This document shows, in pieces, positions 1 to 11,200 of a DNA stretch of 64,000 nt. Positions within the stretch are counted from its first letter, which is position 1. Each line of letters starts with the position of its first letter. The stretch is taken from positions 8,370,001 to 8,434,000 of the forward strand of contig NC_079884.1 of assembly GCF_029227915.1 (NCBI RefSeq). The letters run 5' to 3'. Position numbers and translations under genes: made by a program. The notes under the pieces were generated by a model. That model searched no databases. It was given only the letters and a program-made list of their open reading frames with translations, and had not been told where the DNA came from. The stretch is from Hydractinia symbiolongicarpus. Taxonomy: Eukaryota > Cnidaria > Hydrozoa > Anthoathecata > Hydractiniidae.

Positions 1-440
1 TGCTTATCTAAAAAACAGCTCTGTGTACTAACTGGCAACTCCATTGGCTGTATAACTTTATGGTTTTGATTATAGGCCATCCCTTAAAACAACTTCGCAA
101 AGATGCTGGTGAACAGGGCAGCAATTTGCAGAGATTCAAAGCTTATTTTATAATTAAACTAGTTAAAATACTTGCAAGCAAACAAAACTATGCTTACAAA
201 GATAATAGTATAAAATGTTATACACCTGGGGAACACAAATTTTCTTATTGGTGAGCAACCCCAGTGATGACTGTTCTGTAAATTGCACAAGTTTGAGTGC
301 CAGTGAAAATAGTAATACGGTACATCTATAGACATAAGGCTAAGAATATCATGTTATAGTCATGCAGTGGTGCCAGTGAACAGGGGAAGTTGATGAGAAA
401 TGCAAAATCAAGTAATTTAGACATTTACATAATTTAGTCA

Positions 441-845
441 GGACCGACATCACAAATATTTGGTGTTAGAGTCACCCGACCGACCCTAATTTTTGATCGA
501 AATTTTTGATAAACTGAGTTGGAAAAACTAAAATGACAAAAAAATATTATAGCTAGCTACGCTTGTTGTCTCCCCATAGCGATTACCCACCATTATTGTG
601 CTTCACTTTAAAATGCGAAAAGGGTTCTGAGAACTAGTTGAAAAAGGCATGCGGAAACTTTATTTAAATGAGGTGCCAAAGTTATAATTAAATATCGGCA
701 ATTTAATGGCGCGTGTGTTAATGGCTGGATGGTTGGATTCAATTTTTCCGAAATTTTGAGTTATCATTCGCAGATCGACCGATAAACCAACCGACTTTAA
801 TTTTGGTGCTCAAATGACTCTAACGCCAGATAATTGTGACGTCCG
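441..845. mobile_element. MITE-like element with imperfect terminal inverted repeats
   Basis: The left end (441-473) and the reverse complement of the right end (813-845) share a motif ending in GTTAGAGTCA, with GGAC at the outer edge and a CACAAnTAT block between. GACCGAC-type subterminal repeats occur inside both ends. There is no coding potential. It lies in the intron downstream of SELENOF exon 1. No clean target-site duplication is visible, so the superfamily is unassigned. Confidence 0.55.
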
Positions 846-955
846 ACCAGTATACTGCATGTGCATGTCAGTTCTTCTCGATCAAAAAATCAAAACATTA
901 TACGTCACGTTGCAACTTATCTATAAAAAGTATTAGATACATAAAAATTTCTTAC

Positions 956-1241
956 CTTGGATTTGAGGATATCTTCCAATTTTTCATTGACACACTTTTA
1001 AAGTTACCTTTGCGTGCCTTTGTTCTGCATTTTCGTCCTTTCCAGTTTCACAACAATTTCTGCAAGTTTCTTCTAGTGAGGAAAGGTTAAATTGTTTTAA
1101 ATCATCACAAGATCCACAAAGAAGATTGGGAGAATAACCAACTTCACTACATTTCTCTGGTGACCATTTGGCTTTCCCAAAGTCAAATAATAATGTAAAC
1201 AAATATGAAAACAGACAGCCAAACAGCAGTTTGGTGTCCAT
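956..1241 (-). CDS. SELENOF: Selenoprotein F (15-kDa selenoprotein), first coding exon, partial
   Basis: This is an ER-resident thioredoxin-like selenoprotein which in animals binds UGGT and takes part in glycoprotein quality control. The start at 1241 gives a hydrophobic signal peptide (about residues 1-22), then the Cys-rich UGGT-binding domain with SPEKCSEVGY, NLLCGSCDDLKQFNL and TCRNCC (C31, C42, C45, C60, C63, C64). The frame meets TGA at 986-984, directly after KVCQ, then continues as KIGRYPQIQ to a GTAAGA donor after 956. Vertebrate SELENOF has VCGUKLGRFPQVQ here, so the TGA sits exactly at selenocysteine (residue 86). The redox motif reads C-Q-U instead of C-G-U. The exon ends in phase 1. 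The rest of the thioredoxin fold and the SECIS element would lie beyond position 1; I found no matching exon in 1-955. Identity is very likely; recoding is inferred from position. Confidence 0.9.
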
Positions 1242-2636
1242 TTTTGCTTCAGTTGAGTGCGATGTGTTCTATTTTACTCACTTACCCATATTTTATGGAA
1301 AATGCGTGAAGTGGATGTGGGGAACATATAATTGACGTACGTGCGCCCCTTCGTTGCCCGCCCGGGTAAAGAAAGAATTTTCTATTAAAAGTTAGAAAAG
1401 GACGAGCCCGCGAGTGTAACCTATTAAAAAATTTTACTAGTTGTAAAAATGTAAAAGATTTAAATAAGAAACTTTTCTTGTATAATTTCATAGACGTCTT
1501 TTTGTTATATCAAAATCATGATTTTATGGAAATCCGTCAAAATTAAGAAATTTTTTTCTGGTAAAATAACCTCGGAATTTAAGAAACTTATATTCACTCG
1601 TTGTGGTGGAAAATCTCGGTAATGTGGTTCGTTTAAAGTCCTAGACTTAAGAGAGGGTTGATTGGCAAAAGAGGAAATCTTTTCATCATTTCGTAAGATA
1701 TTTAACTTGCGTTAAAAACGTATCAACCGTTTGTCACTTGGCATTAGGGCAGTGGTAGGTCGTCTAGGTTATGTAGGTCGTCAGAGTTTTGTTTTACTCC
1801 GCCCTTCGGGTTTACTTTGGAGGGCGGACGAGGCCAAAAAATATGAGGTTACATGAATTCATGTCGTAGCAGCGAAGCTATCGCCTGAATAACAAAGACA
1901 GGAAAAGTTCTCACCCGTTGATATTAAACCTAACCCATCAAAGTTTTACTGCCGTATATTCAAAAGTACCCCCACCCAGAAGCGCATGTTTTTTACTCAG
2001 CTATCCTGTTAAAACGAAAGGTGGGACTCAACTGAAAGTGGAAAGGATTCCTTTAACAATATGGCTAGCTATGTGTTTTTATTGATGTTACATAGAACTT
2101 TTTATTTATAGTTTTTAGCTATAGTTTTTTATTCTTTCTCTCATGCTTACTCTACTTTGGCTATTTTTGGGTTCTGTAAGAGCTTCACGACGCATCAAAC
2201 TGGGCAAGTCCAATGCTCTTTTAAACTAAACATAATTTTCTTCATGCATTTTTTTGTTATAACCTGACATATAAACTCTGTATTTTATTTAAATTTATGT
2301 TTTGATATGGTTAGCTAGCTAGCAAGCTAGCCCTTATTCAGATCCAAAGTAACTTTTTGATTAGAAAACAACATTTTTCACTGGTTGGGAGAGGGGGATA
2401 TATTTAATTAGAAAAGTGGGACTTGGGACCCTATTCTCCGATCCGGGTTAACATTATCAAATTTTGACAAAGAAAACAAGGAAAAATGAGTGGCAAATTT
2501 GGATTTCCGAGAATTGGGATTATGGCACAGTGGAGAAATCTTTTCATTATTATGGTGCAGGTAAGTCACATAAGTTGTAAAAAGTACACACAGGGCATTT
2601 TAGCATTTTTTAAAAAAAATAAAAACTGGTTTGGTT
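1242..2636. other. Intergenic region upstream of SELENOF
   Basis: No supportable gene. It should hold the SELENOF promoter. A short GC-richer hairpin with CCGCCC and GGGCGG arms lies near 1799-1828. A 25-codon open stretch ending at a GTAAGT donor (2486-2560) has no partner exon. Confidence 0.5.
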
Positions 2637-2704
2637 GTACTGTTCTGACCCAACTATGACACTGACCCAACTTTGAACGCAGGACTGGCCCATCCAGCCT
2701 TCAA

Positions 2705-3412
2705 ATTTCGCTTCGGCACTCAGCAATTGCCAAAGTAATTGCCGCAGTATTAACAGTTATAAGGCTTTCGCTTCGGCAATAACATTGCCGAAGTAAAACT
2801 CGACCGTCGACTGTTGTAGTTTCCCTTTTTTATGAATATTCATATTATCCATACTCCTAGATTTCATCAAACAGATATCGCCACAATGACACAAATAACT
2901 TTCCACTGCCCACTTCGAAAACGACGAAAGATGCAAAACATATAGTCTCGATGCCCCCAGTTATCGAATTCTCTTTTAAGGGAGAATGTTGTAAAACCCT
3001 TAAATGACGTGAAGGTAGACGACACGATCCCTTCAACCAATGCACTGCACTGTGATGACAAACTTAATATCGGCCCCATAGTTTTATTCAGTTCGGCCTG
3101 CGGTTCAAAATGGTGGAGTGACCAAGTAAGGTTGTATTATCATTCCCAAGAAAAACAAAAACATCAGGATTAACTCAGTTGAATTTGTTGATGTTTGATA
3201 CTCGTCAAGGCTTGGCATCATATTTATATTTTTTTCATTTTAAAAAGTCCCGAAGAAAGTGCCGAAGTCTGCCGAGGCAATTGCTGAAGATTTTCAGTGC
3301 TTTTGACCATTGTCTTTGGCATTTTTTCTGCCGAAGGACCGCCGAATTGATTTTGAAAAATTACGAAGTTACTTCGGCAATTATTTGCCGAAGCAAATAT
3401 AACTGAAATTCG
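2705..3412. repeat. Nested inverted-repeat element with CTTCGGCAA motifs
   Basis: Both flanks carry clustered CTTCGGCAA or TTGCCGAAG words in opposite orientations (2710-2800 and 3245-3400), for example CTTCGGCAATAACATTGCCG on the left and CTTCGGCAATTATTTGCCGA on the right. The middle is AT-rich and non-coding. It looks like a foldback-type insertion within the larger TIR element. Confidence 0.5.
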
Positions 3413-3427
3413 AAGACTGCCCATCTT

Positions 3428-3790
3428 AAGACGGGACGGGACGGCCCGTCAAAAGACAGGTCCGTGCATTTACAGCTGGGATGGCCTATCTATTGACGGG
3501 CCAGGACTAAATTTGGACAAATGTGTGAAAAACCGTCTTAAGTTGGTACAGGCCCAACTATTGTCAAAGGAATCTCCCGCTTTTAAAAACCGTGACATCG
3601 GATGGGACAAACTCAACTGTACGCAAAAGACTCTTTCAATTTTAGAAAATGTGTCATAAAGATGGGACAGGCCTAACTATTGACAAACCATTCCCATGCT
3701 TTTTAAAAACTGTGTCACAAGATCGGACAGGCCCAACTATTGACAAAGGACTTATGCTTTCAAAAAAGAAACATGCCTAACTATTGACAC
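3428..3790. repeat. Diverged tandem repeat, unit about 60 bp
   Basis: Four or five degenerate units contain GATGGGACAGGCCCAACTAT followed by TGACAAA, a TTTTTAAAAAC stretch and TGTGTCA (starts near 3545, 3600, 3660 and 3722). Related words recur near 4911-5040 and 2640-2690, so the array belongs to the subterminal region of the surrounding TIR element. Confidence 0.55.
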
Positions 3791-4102
3791 TTTTTAGAAA
3801 CAGACACAACATGGACTAGTCTGAAGACTCCCAGAATAAAGTTACCTTGTACCAATACACTGTTACAAATTTGAAAAGAATTGAAGACGGGCCTAGCAAA
3901 ACTGTGGAAAAATGCAGTGTCTATAGGAGAAGACTAAAGAGAACAAAGACTGTATTAAGAAAAATAAATCATGAATTCTCTAAATATAATCTAATACAAA
4001 TATAGCTAAAGTATTGAGCAATAAAAATACCATGTCATAATTTTTTTTTTCTTAAAAATTGAACAAACACAGACATAGATTGACAAATAAATTTGATAAA
4101 TG

Positions 4103-4540
4103 AGGATTATTAGCACAGTCGGTAGAGCGTTCGACTCATGTCCAAGTGGTTGTCGGTTTGATCCCCACATAAGGTCCAGGTAGGCAAGAATTTCCAAAAA
4201 GGTTTCTGTAGCTCAAATGGGAGACACTGAATACATCTTTAACTTTCAAAATGCGCAGTTCTTTAAAGAGCGGATTAGTTGGAGGTAATGGCCCAGGTGT
4301 GATCGGATAGTTGTCATTAGATGTTAACATTTTTGCCGCTTTTTTTTTTTTAGGACGGTATTGAAGTTTGTACAATTTTTTTTTAGTTCAGAGATTTTAC
4401 AGGGTCCTACTCGCATCTTTTAACTGGCCTCCGGGCTGCTTTGAGAGGTCCCCTGCTGGTTTATTAATACTTGTATTTATTCAGTTTAATTTTTGTAAAC
4501 TTTCATTCCCAGAAAAGATTATCTGTATCTGTATCTATTA
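4103..4540 (+). mobile_element. tRNA-derived SINE with a hexanucleotide tail
   Basis: The head (4103-4178) has a Pol III A box (TTAGCACAGTCGGTAGAGCG), an anticodon-loop-like CTCAT and a B box (GGTTTGATCCC, 4155-4165). The anticodon arm pairs badly, so it is not a functional tRNA gene. An AT-rich body follows, and the 3' end carries repeated ATCTGT (about 4517-4540), a typical SINE/LINE tail. The exact 3' end is uncertain. Confidence 0.55.
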
Positions 4541-5245
4541 CACTGAACTGAGCTAAATGCTATATCTTGATATCTGAGTCATAATTATTTAGCTAGCCAT
4601 TATGAACACAACAATTCAAGTACAAACATCTCCAATTGTGCAATAAAAAGTCTCTAACTGCTTAAAAAATGCATTCGCTGATATGATCTTGTTGTTGGTT
4701 TTGCTGATATGGTCTTGTTGTTGTTGTGTGTTGTTTTTGCTACCCACAATCTTGAAATGCATAAAACTCGATTTAATTTCAGCTAGCCATATACAACAAT
4801 ACGATAGAAAAAGTTGTAGTAGTCCAGTTTTTTTTTACTTTATTGGAGTTAGTTTACGGTGAATACAAGGTCTTGGTGTATGCAAATATATTTTAACGCC
4901 ATGTCGCGAGTTGGTCCTGGCCCGTCAATTGACAGGGCATCATGTCAAAAGATGGGCCGCTGCGTCAAAAGATGGGCTGCCATGTATAAAGATGGTCCAT
5001 CCTGTCTTAAGACAGGCCGTGTTCTAAGTTGGGTCAGAATAGTACCATCAAATTTACGTATATTTGTAAAACTTTGTACATATTCGCCGAGTTATCACAG
5101 TTATAAAATGGACCCCCACAGAGTTACTTTAAACAAATGGCACTAAGTACTGATCATATATATTTCATCATTTGTTTTTAACACACCTGTTTTCATGACC
5201 CTTCTAAGACACCTTTTTTCAATATGGATAGTGCAATGTGAGTTG

Positions 5246-5607
5246 TAAGGGAGCGTTCACATATTACGTTTTCAAGCAGGGGGAAAGGGGGTATCAAATT
5301 GCTTACGCTTGATTATGGGGAAGGGGGGCAGATTAAGTGGTTTGATGACATAAGCAAATCAAAAATAATTAACAGCATATTGTATAATGAGTGTGAAAAA
5401 TATCAACTATCTAAAGCGTTTGTATTTGCCATATTCTATATATCTTGCATGTAAAATAGAAAAGTAAAAAATAAAACTGTAAATATTTAAAACTTTTGTA
5501 GGGTCTGGTAAGACAAACAGTGTTTGTTTTTATTTGTAAAGTAATGGGGGAGGGGGAAGTAAAAAATAGGCAAAAAATTGATTACTTAATATGTGAACGC
5601 TCCCTAA
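5246..5607. mobile_element. MITE with 18-bp perfect TIR core and TAA target duplication
   Basis: The left terminus GGGAGCGTTCACATATTA starts at 5249 and its exact inverse TAATATGTGAACGCTCCC ends at 5604. Each is flanked by TAA (5246-5248 and 5605-5607). The interior holds G-rich runs and no open reading frame. The near-perfect termini suggest a young insertion. Confidence 0.8.
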
Positions 5608-5898
5608 TTGTAGTGGCTACCATACAGTATAAACAGAGGAATAAACTAAAAACTAAAAACAAACAATCTGTATATGACTTTGATTACAGCCTAGATTGTG
5701 CCTTTTAACACATTTTCAAGTGAGTTTAAAACAAGAAAATGTAGCTCTCAAAACTCTTGAGCAGATTTATGCTCTTGTTGCTTCGCAATTTTTCGGTTGA
5801 ATAGATTTTAATTGTTTTGTTTGTGAATATAAAAGTAAAACAATTTGTCTTAATTTCTTTCTTTTACATGGAAACAAACAAAATATTCCAGTAGGTAT

Positions 5899-6043
5899 TT
5901 TCATCAGTTTAAACTGACAAAGATGAATCCATCTATCTTTTAAAAACTGATATGTTTAAACGGATGCATAAAAAACATCAGTTTTTGCTGTTTACATCAG
6001 TGATTAGTTTTCCATCATTCACTTTAACTGTCAGTTTAAACTA
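5899..6043. repeat. Short inverted-repeat element (AGTTTAAACTGACA termini)
   Basis: AGTTTAAACTGACA near 5907 recurs inverted as TGTCAGTTTAAACT near 6030. The spacer repeats CATCAGT words. It is non-coding and about 140 bp, either a tiny MITE or a foldback. The remainder of 5608-6589 is AT-rich DNA upstream of ARPC5 with nothing else recognised. Confidence 0.45.
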
Positions 6044-6589
6044 ATTGTGTATTTCAGCCTTTCAGGGGCAAAGCACTCAATATCCTAAAAACTACGCATT
6101 TCTAGAGGTTTGAGAGACTGTAGCAGATGTGTAATATTTAGACCTACTAGTCAAAATACTTTACACATGACAACACTTTTCTGAGGCTAAAAAAAGTTAA
6201 TCTTCATGTTAAAATGTAAAATGTAAACATGAATACTTTTCAGCATAATTCTTGCGCATAATTCTGAGTAGTCATCAATTTATTCTAACTTTTTACAGTA
6301 GAGAGCCTCAATTTTCATAAAATTGCAAAATTTGCAATTTTTTCATCTAAATTTAAGTTTCATTCTCAAACAAGTAGGAGAAATTTGGTTCTGCATGCAC
6401 TGTGCAGTAGTATATATTTATCATACAATTTCGTAATTTTGTCTTTCACAGTGATAGATACACACATTAATATGTTTGTGTTTTTATTAAAAAAACTTAA
6501 AATTCCTGCATTTATAACAACTATATATTTGTAGTTGTAATATATGCTCCATTTCTTTTTTTTGAAAGATATAAATTAGTATCATCAAA

Positions 6590-7639
6590 ATGTCGAAAGC
6601 ATCACAATCCACTAACTTTCGAAAAGTCAATGTAGATGATTTAGATGAAGATCGATTTCAAGATGATGCTGGTGAAACGCACGAATCATCTGGACCTAGT
6701 GAAACTGATGTTCAGAATCTACTTAACGCGTATCCTTTTCAAGATTTTCTGTATATATTTTTAAACTAAAAGGACTAGTATTGAAAAGTTTTTGACATTG
6801 TGGCATAAAAAAGTTCAAAAATGTTTTTAATTTACATCAATAATTCTTATTAATTCTTAACTGACGAATTCCTACAGTAAAAAGACAACTGAGGCATTGA
6901 AGTTGTTGTTGAAGAATCCACCATATAGTGGAGGCGCTAAAGAAAAGGTGAGCTGTACTGAAATATTCTTCATGGCAATTGTCTTCACTGTGAATTTTTT
7001 TATGTGAAAGTATGCGCAAGCTGAGTCCATTATTGGCTTCTTTTTAAATTTATAATATGGCGAAGGAATGATTCTAGTTGAAAGTATGTAGTAAATTGTG
7101 TTTTTTTTTCTTATTTTGGTAACAAATTTGAGAAAATTAATACTTTTAAATTGTAAAATTCCAACAAATTAATCTTATTTATTGGGTATGTTTTTAGTCG
7201 CAAGCATTTGCATTGGTCTTGCGCGTTTTAACACAATACAAGTCAGCAGAAATCGAAGGAACAATGAAACAACTGTCAACGGATGAGGTGGATGTTCTGT
7301 TGAGATATTTATATCGTGGTTTTAGTGAGCCAACTGACAGCACTTGTGGAACTCTGCTTAGTTGGCATGAGAAGGTAAGTGTGAACAAAGTGTAATGCAC
7401 ATCTAGGTATGATGGACTACTCAGAATGGGAAACAAAACGAAAGGTTTTGCGACAGATTGTTTTCAACTCTTTTTCTTGCAGGCAGTTGCTGCTTGTGGA
7501 TTGGGTAATATAATTGCGTGTGTGCACTTATAAAGACTGTTTAACCACGTGACTATTTCAACTTTTTTTCTTGTAGGTAGTCGCTGCTGGTGGATTGGGA
7601 AGTGTGATGCGTGTTCTTACTGATCGAAAATCTGTTTAA
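6590..7639 (+). CDS. ARPC5: Actin-related protein 2/3 complex subunit 5 (p16-Arc)
   Basis: This is the small helical subunit of the Arp2/3 complex, which nucleates branched actin filaments in the cytoplasm. Exons are 6590-6729, 6878-6947, 7198-7374 and 7577-7639, all with GT-AG borders, giving 149 residues (human ARPC5 is 151). The N terminus MSKASQSTNFRKVNVDDLDE matches the family start. LKLLLKNPPYSGGAKEK, VLRVLTQYKSAEIEGT, DVLLRYLYRGFSEPTD and LLSWHEK match successive family blocks. The last exon encodes VVAAGGLGSVMRVLTDRKSV, equal to the conserved C terminus. A degenerate copy of this last exon lies between exons 3 and 4. Start context is AAAATGT. No canonical AATAAA signal is obvious just downstream. 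Confidence 0.95.
7483..7533 (+). pseudogene. Decayed tandem duplicate of the ARPC5 terminal exon
   Basis: The block about 7461-7540 repeats about 95 bp later as 7556-7645, including the pyrimidine tract, the acceptor (TTTTTCTTGCAG against TTTTTTTCTTGTAG) and the coding start. The first copy opens AVAACGLGN in the correct phase, then drifts through small indels and stops at TAA 7531-7533 (NIIACVHL). It keeps a good CAG acceptor, so it could be used as an alternative last exon giving a truncated C terminus. It could equally be a relic. Confidence 0.75.
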
Positions 7640-8269
7640 ATACGTGACCTTTTTTATAAACGAAAAACATCACTTTGTAAATTAGACCAATCAAATTTTG
7701 TTAAATTATCAATTTTTTCACAGTGAGAATTAATGTTCGGGAAAGATAAGAACTAGTACAGTGCCCGGGATAGACGCGCAAAATTCTCTCATCTGTTTGT
7801 TAAAGTCAGCTCAAAACAAATATTTCAATGTGATAATTTTTGAAGAACTTATGTTTTGTAAATTCAATTTGTAAAAGAAATACAGCTTTCACTATATGTA
7901 TCCAATATTGTTTGTTTTCTTGCTTGCTTTTGTTTATTTGAAAGATAGAGAACTTAAGGAGTTACTGTTCCCCTGTTCCCCTGCTTATTCTAAGTTTATG
8001 TTCGAGGTGCTTGTTCAAATAACACATGTTGGTTTCATTTTGCAATAGTTCAGTTAGAATATCTGGGTGTTTGTTTGTGCGCATGCGCATCATGGTAGTC
8101 ATGACACATTGTACAAAAGGCTTACTATCTTACAACTTAAAAAATACATAAATACAATGAATATTTGTTATTTAGAAAAAAAAGTTTAACGCGTCGTGAG
8201 TTTTTATGTGTTCCTCTTTTATGTTCGCGATTTTTAAGCATCCAATGGAATGTTAGATTTGGACGACAC

Positions 8270-11200
8270 TCAACATTCTTCACCACAAATGTAACCAGTG
8301 AAAAAGTCCACCATCTTGTTTTCAAATTTTTTCTTCTGGCTTTGTGTTTTCAATTCTGCTTTTTGTAGACGTGTCAACTGTTTTTTCTTTTTCTTCAATT
8401 TAGATTTCTTATGAGCTTTATGTTTTTCGACAAGTTTCTCTTCCAGTTCAATACCTCCTGATTTATCTCCCAAAATCATGACTTCAGCCATTCCCTTCAT
8501 CGCTTTGCTAAATCCGTTCACATCCGTCTCAAGATCTTTCAACTCACCTAATATTTCAGATTTTTCCTTGTCATCACTTTGAGCCTGTTTGTGTTTCTCT
8601 GCAATTTTTGATCGTCGGTTGATTTGATAGTTCATACCCGTGTTTTCTATTCGGTTGTCATATGAGTTATACATGCCGTAACGGTATCCGTTTGGTTGTT
8701 GTGGATAGTCAATGCCGTAGTTTCGGTAATTAAAGTTGTATTGATCAGGCTGAGGATATATGACACCTCTACGCGAAAGATCTTGTTCAGAACGATACGA
8801 TGGATAGAGCTCTCGCCTTCCTACAAAAAAGATGGAGTTTGATTTTACTACTTTTGCTTTAATGTACCTGTGTAAATAAATCTAAATGTTAGTTGATGCA
8901 CAAGAATAATCAAAAGAACAACAGTTCTAGTTCAGATGTCACAATTTAGTAGAATTTTATGTTGTGTAGCTAAAAGAGACAACTTGCGGAATTATTTTTG
9001 CAGAAATCACTTTTGCGCCTTGATAGCCCTAAAATGCTTTATTTTGCGGAATATATTTTTGTAGAAAAGAACATTGTCCCGAAATATTTTAAGTCGTTGA
9101 AAGGATCAGGTAATTTTAGCAGAAAAAACATCAAAATTTTGCTTCTTATAATAGGAAATTGAAGTGCAAAGAGAATTTTGCCGTGAAATTTTTTGAAGAT
9201 AAAAAAATGAAATTTTTTCCAAGAGACTGATTTTTAAAATGCTTGCCGGCAATGTATCGCAAATATTTTTTTCCCCTAAAGGCATAAATATAGCTATACT
9301 TTAATGCCAGAATTTTCGCGATTTTTTTTAGATTTTACGAAAATTTATTTTCGGTGATATAAATTATAATATGATATGAATTCTCTTTGAAGGACAATGT
9401 AAAAAGTACTTTTTTTAACTTTAAAAATTTACTTTCCATGTGAATTGTTGCATCGGCACCAATTTTAACTACTTTCTCATTTAATCTAGTGTACCCTGAA
9501 TCGAAATATATTTTATGATTTGGGCATTCTCTATACCCTTTAACTAAGCTAGATTGACCATGGGTTACATAGTTCGTGTGCTAAGCCCTCTAGAAACCCT
9601 TTTCCTACCGAGTATCACTGCGAATTACGAAATACTTCACATTCAGCTTCAGGTGTTTTTTTTTCTCAGTAGAATTGGTTTCGCAAAGCACCCAATGAAT
9701 TTTTTGCGAGAAATTATTTTCGCGATAAGGAAACAAAATTTTTTTCGTGTAAATTTAATTTTGCGAATGAGATGTGAATTCCTGCAAAATTATTCCTGTT
9801 TACTTGTTAAAATTTTGCCATTCAAAGTTCGTTACTAAAGTAGCTAAAAGAGCCCTACAGAAGTGATTGAAAAATAAAACGAAATTATGGTGGGATAAAT
9901 TAAAGGGAACCCGAGGTATAAAATGATGACTTATATTATAGAGCTTAAACAGTTGGTTAACAAGTCTTTTTACATTTTTTAAAAAGCTCTTTTCGTTCTC
10001 AGATATACAAATTTAAAGACCTTATGATGTTCAAGTAATAGAAAATTGGACATTTTCTGTCATTAGTAAGTTTAGACCTGTTAAGGGATTTGCATCCAAA
10101 CTTTTTCAATGCATAGATAATATAAAGGTGAATTGATTAACATAATTTTTTTTTTGCCAAAATAACACTAGTTTTCTGGTCTCAGATCTCTTAGTTTTTT
10201 CCAAATAACGCAATACCTTGAGACGGGTTTGCGAAAATAATTTTTCAGGGTAAGCTTGTAAATATATATTTACTCACAAAATTTGATTGCAAACTAACAT
10301 GCAGATTCTAAGTTATTATGGGATCATCAGCAAAAAGTGAGAGGTCTGGGACGAGCAAACGAGTGTCAAGATGTTAAGCCAAATTTTCACATCAGACGTT
10401 TATACATTATAAAACCTAAAGTGCGAAAAGAAACACCTCGCACTTCGCATATTTATTTCCCCTCACACAAGCAACTTTAGGCTGAAAGTAGACTGAAGAA
10501 AAGAATCAAAAACTATGCTACATATCATTGCGGAGATTGTGCAGTTGTAGCGCTGAAACTCAAATCTGAATTAGAATCTCCGCTCCAGCGAATTCTATAT
10601 GTAGTGTTGTCTAGCTCATTTAGAACTTTATACTGAGCGCCAATTGGCTTGTGTTACAGATAAGAGATACGTATAGCATCTCTCTGACATTGCTAACGGG
10701 TAATGTAAAATAGTTAGTGTCAGAAATGTTAGGATGGTATTCCCAAGAAAGTTAAAAAATTAAGTTACTTACATAAAGATAATAAACTGAATAAATCAAA
10801 CATACAGGCTTTTCCTTGAAATTTCCTATTTTCACCCCCACCTTTTAATAAGTTGTAAAACCCCCCAACCTCCAACCCATTTATTAGTATTTCCCATTTG
10901 TTCCGAACGCTGGAGTATATTCATCGTTCACTCTATAGCATATCACGTGATTCATGGGGTAGTTAATTTGGGTGTCAATTCGTGTCTTTCTGCGGTTTGT
11001 TTACTATTTCTACACAAAGAAAACAAATACGGTTTAACAATTGTGATTTTTACAGAATTAAAATTATGACAATAATCGTGTCAATGATCTTTAAGGTGGG
11101 TTTCCATTAAAACTCATATTTGTTGCACAAATGTCGTGAGGAAATCTATCTCTATTTGTTGTGCGACGTCTTTTGTGTCGCTTTGTTGCACAATATATGT

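Larger units (their letters stand above)
2637..5045. mobile_element. Composite DNA transposon-like element with 19-bp TIRs
   Basis: The left end at 2637 and the reverse complement of the right end at 5045 read GTACtGTTCTGACCCAACT and GTACtATTCTGACCCAACT (18 of 19 identical). GGCCCGTC and GACAGG motifs recur inward of both ends. The interior contains a nested inverted repeat, diverged tandem units and a tRNA-derived SINE. No transposase is visible, so this is a non-autonomous or decayed element that has taken later insertions. Confidence 0.6.

Noticed and set aside
2486-2560. Plus-strand ATG frame of 25 codons ending at a perfect CAG|GTAAGT donor (MSGKFGFPRIGIMAQWRNLF)
   Set aside because: No downstream exon, no recognisable family and a TIR element follows at once; kept only as a note.
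4103-4178. Functional tRNA-Met-like gene
   Set aside because: A and B boxes are present but the anticodon and acceptor stems do not pair, and a SINE-like body and tail follow.
10766-10802. Alternative first exon for the 8270-8820 exon (short ATG frame with GTAAGT donor)
   Set aside because: Joining it would create a stop codon at the junction and the peptide is not a convincing signal sequence.
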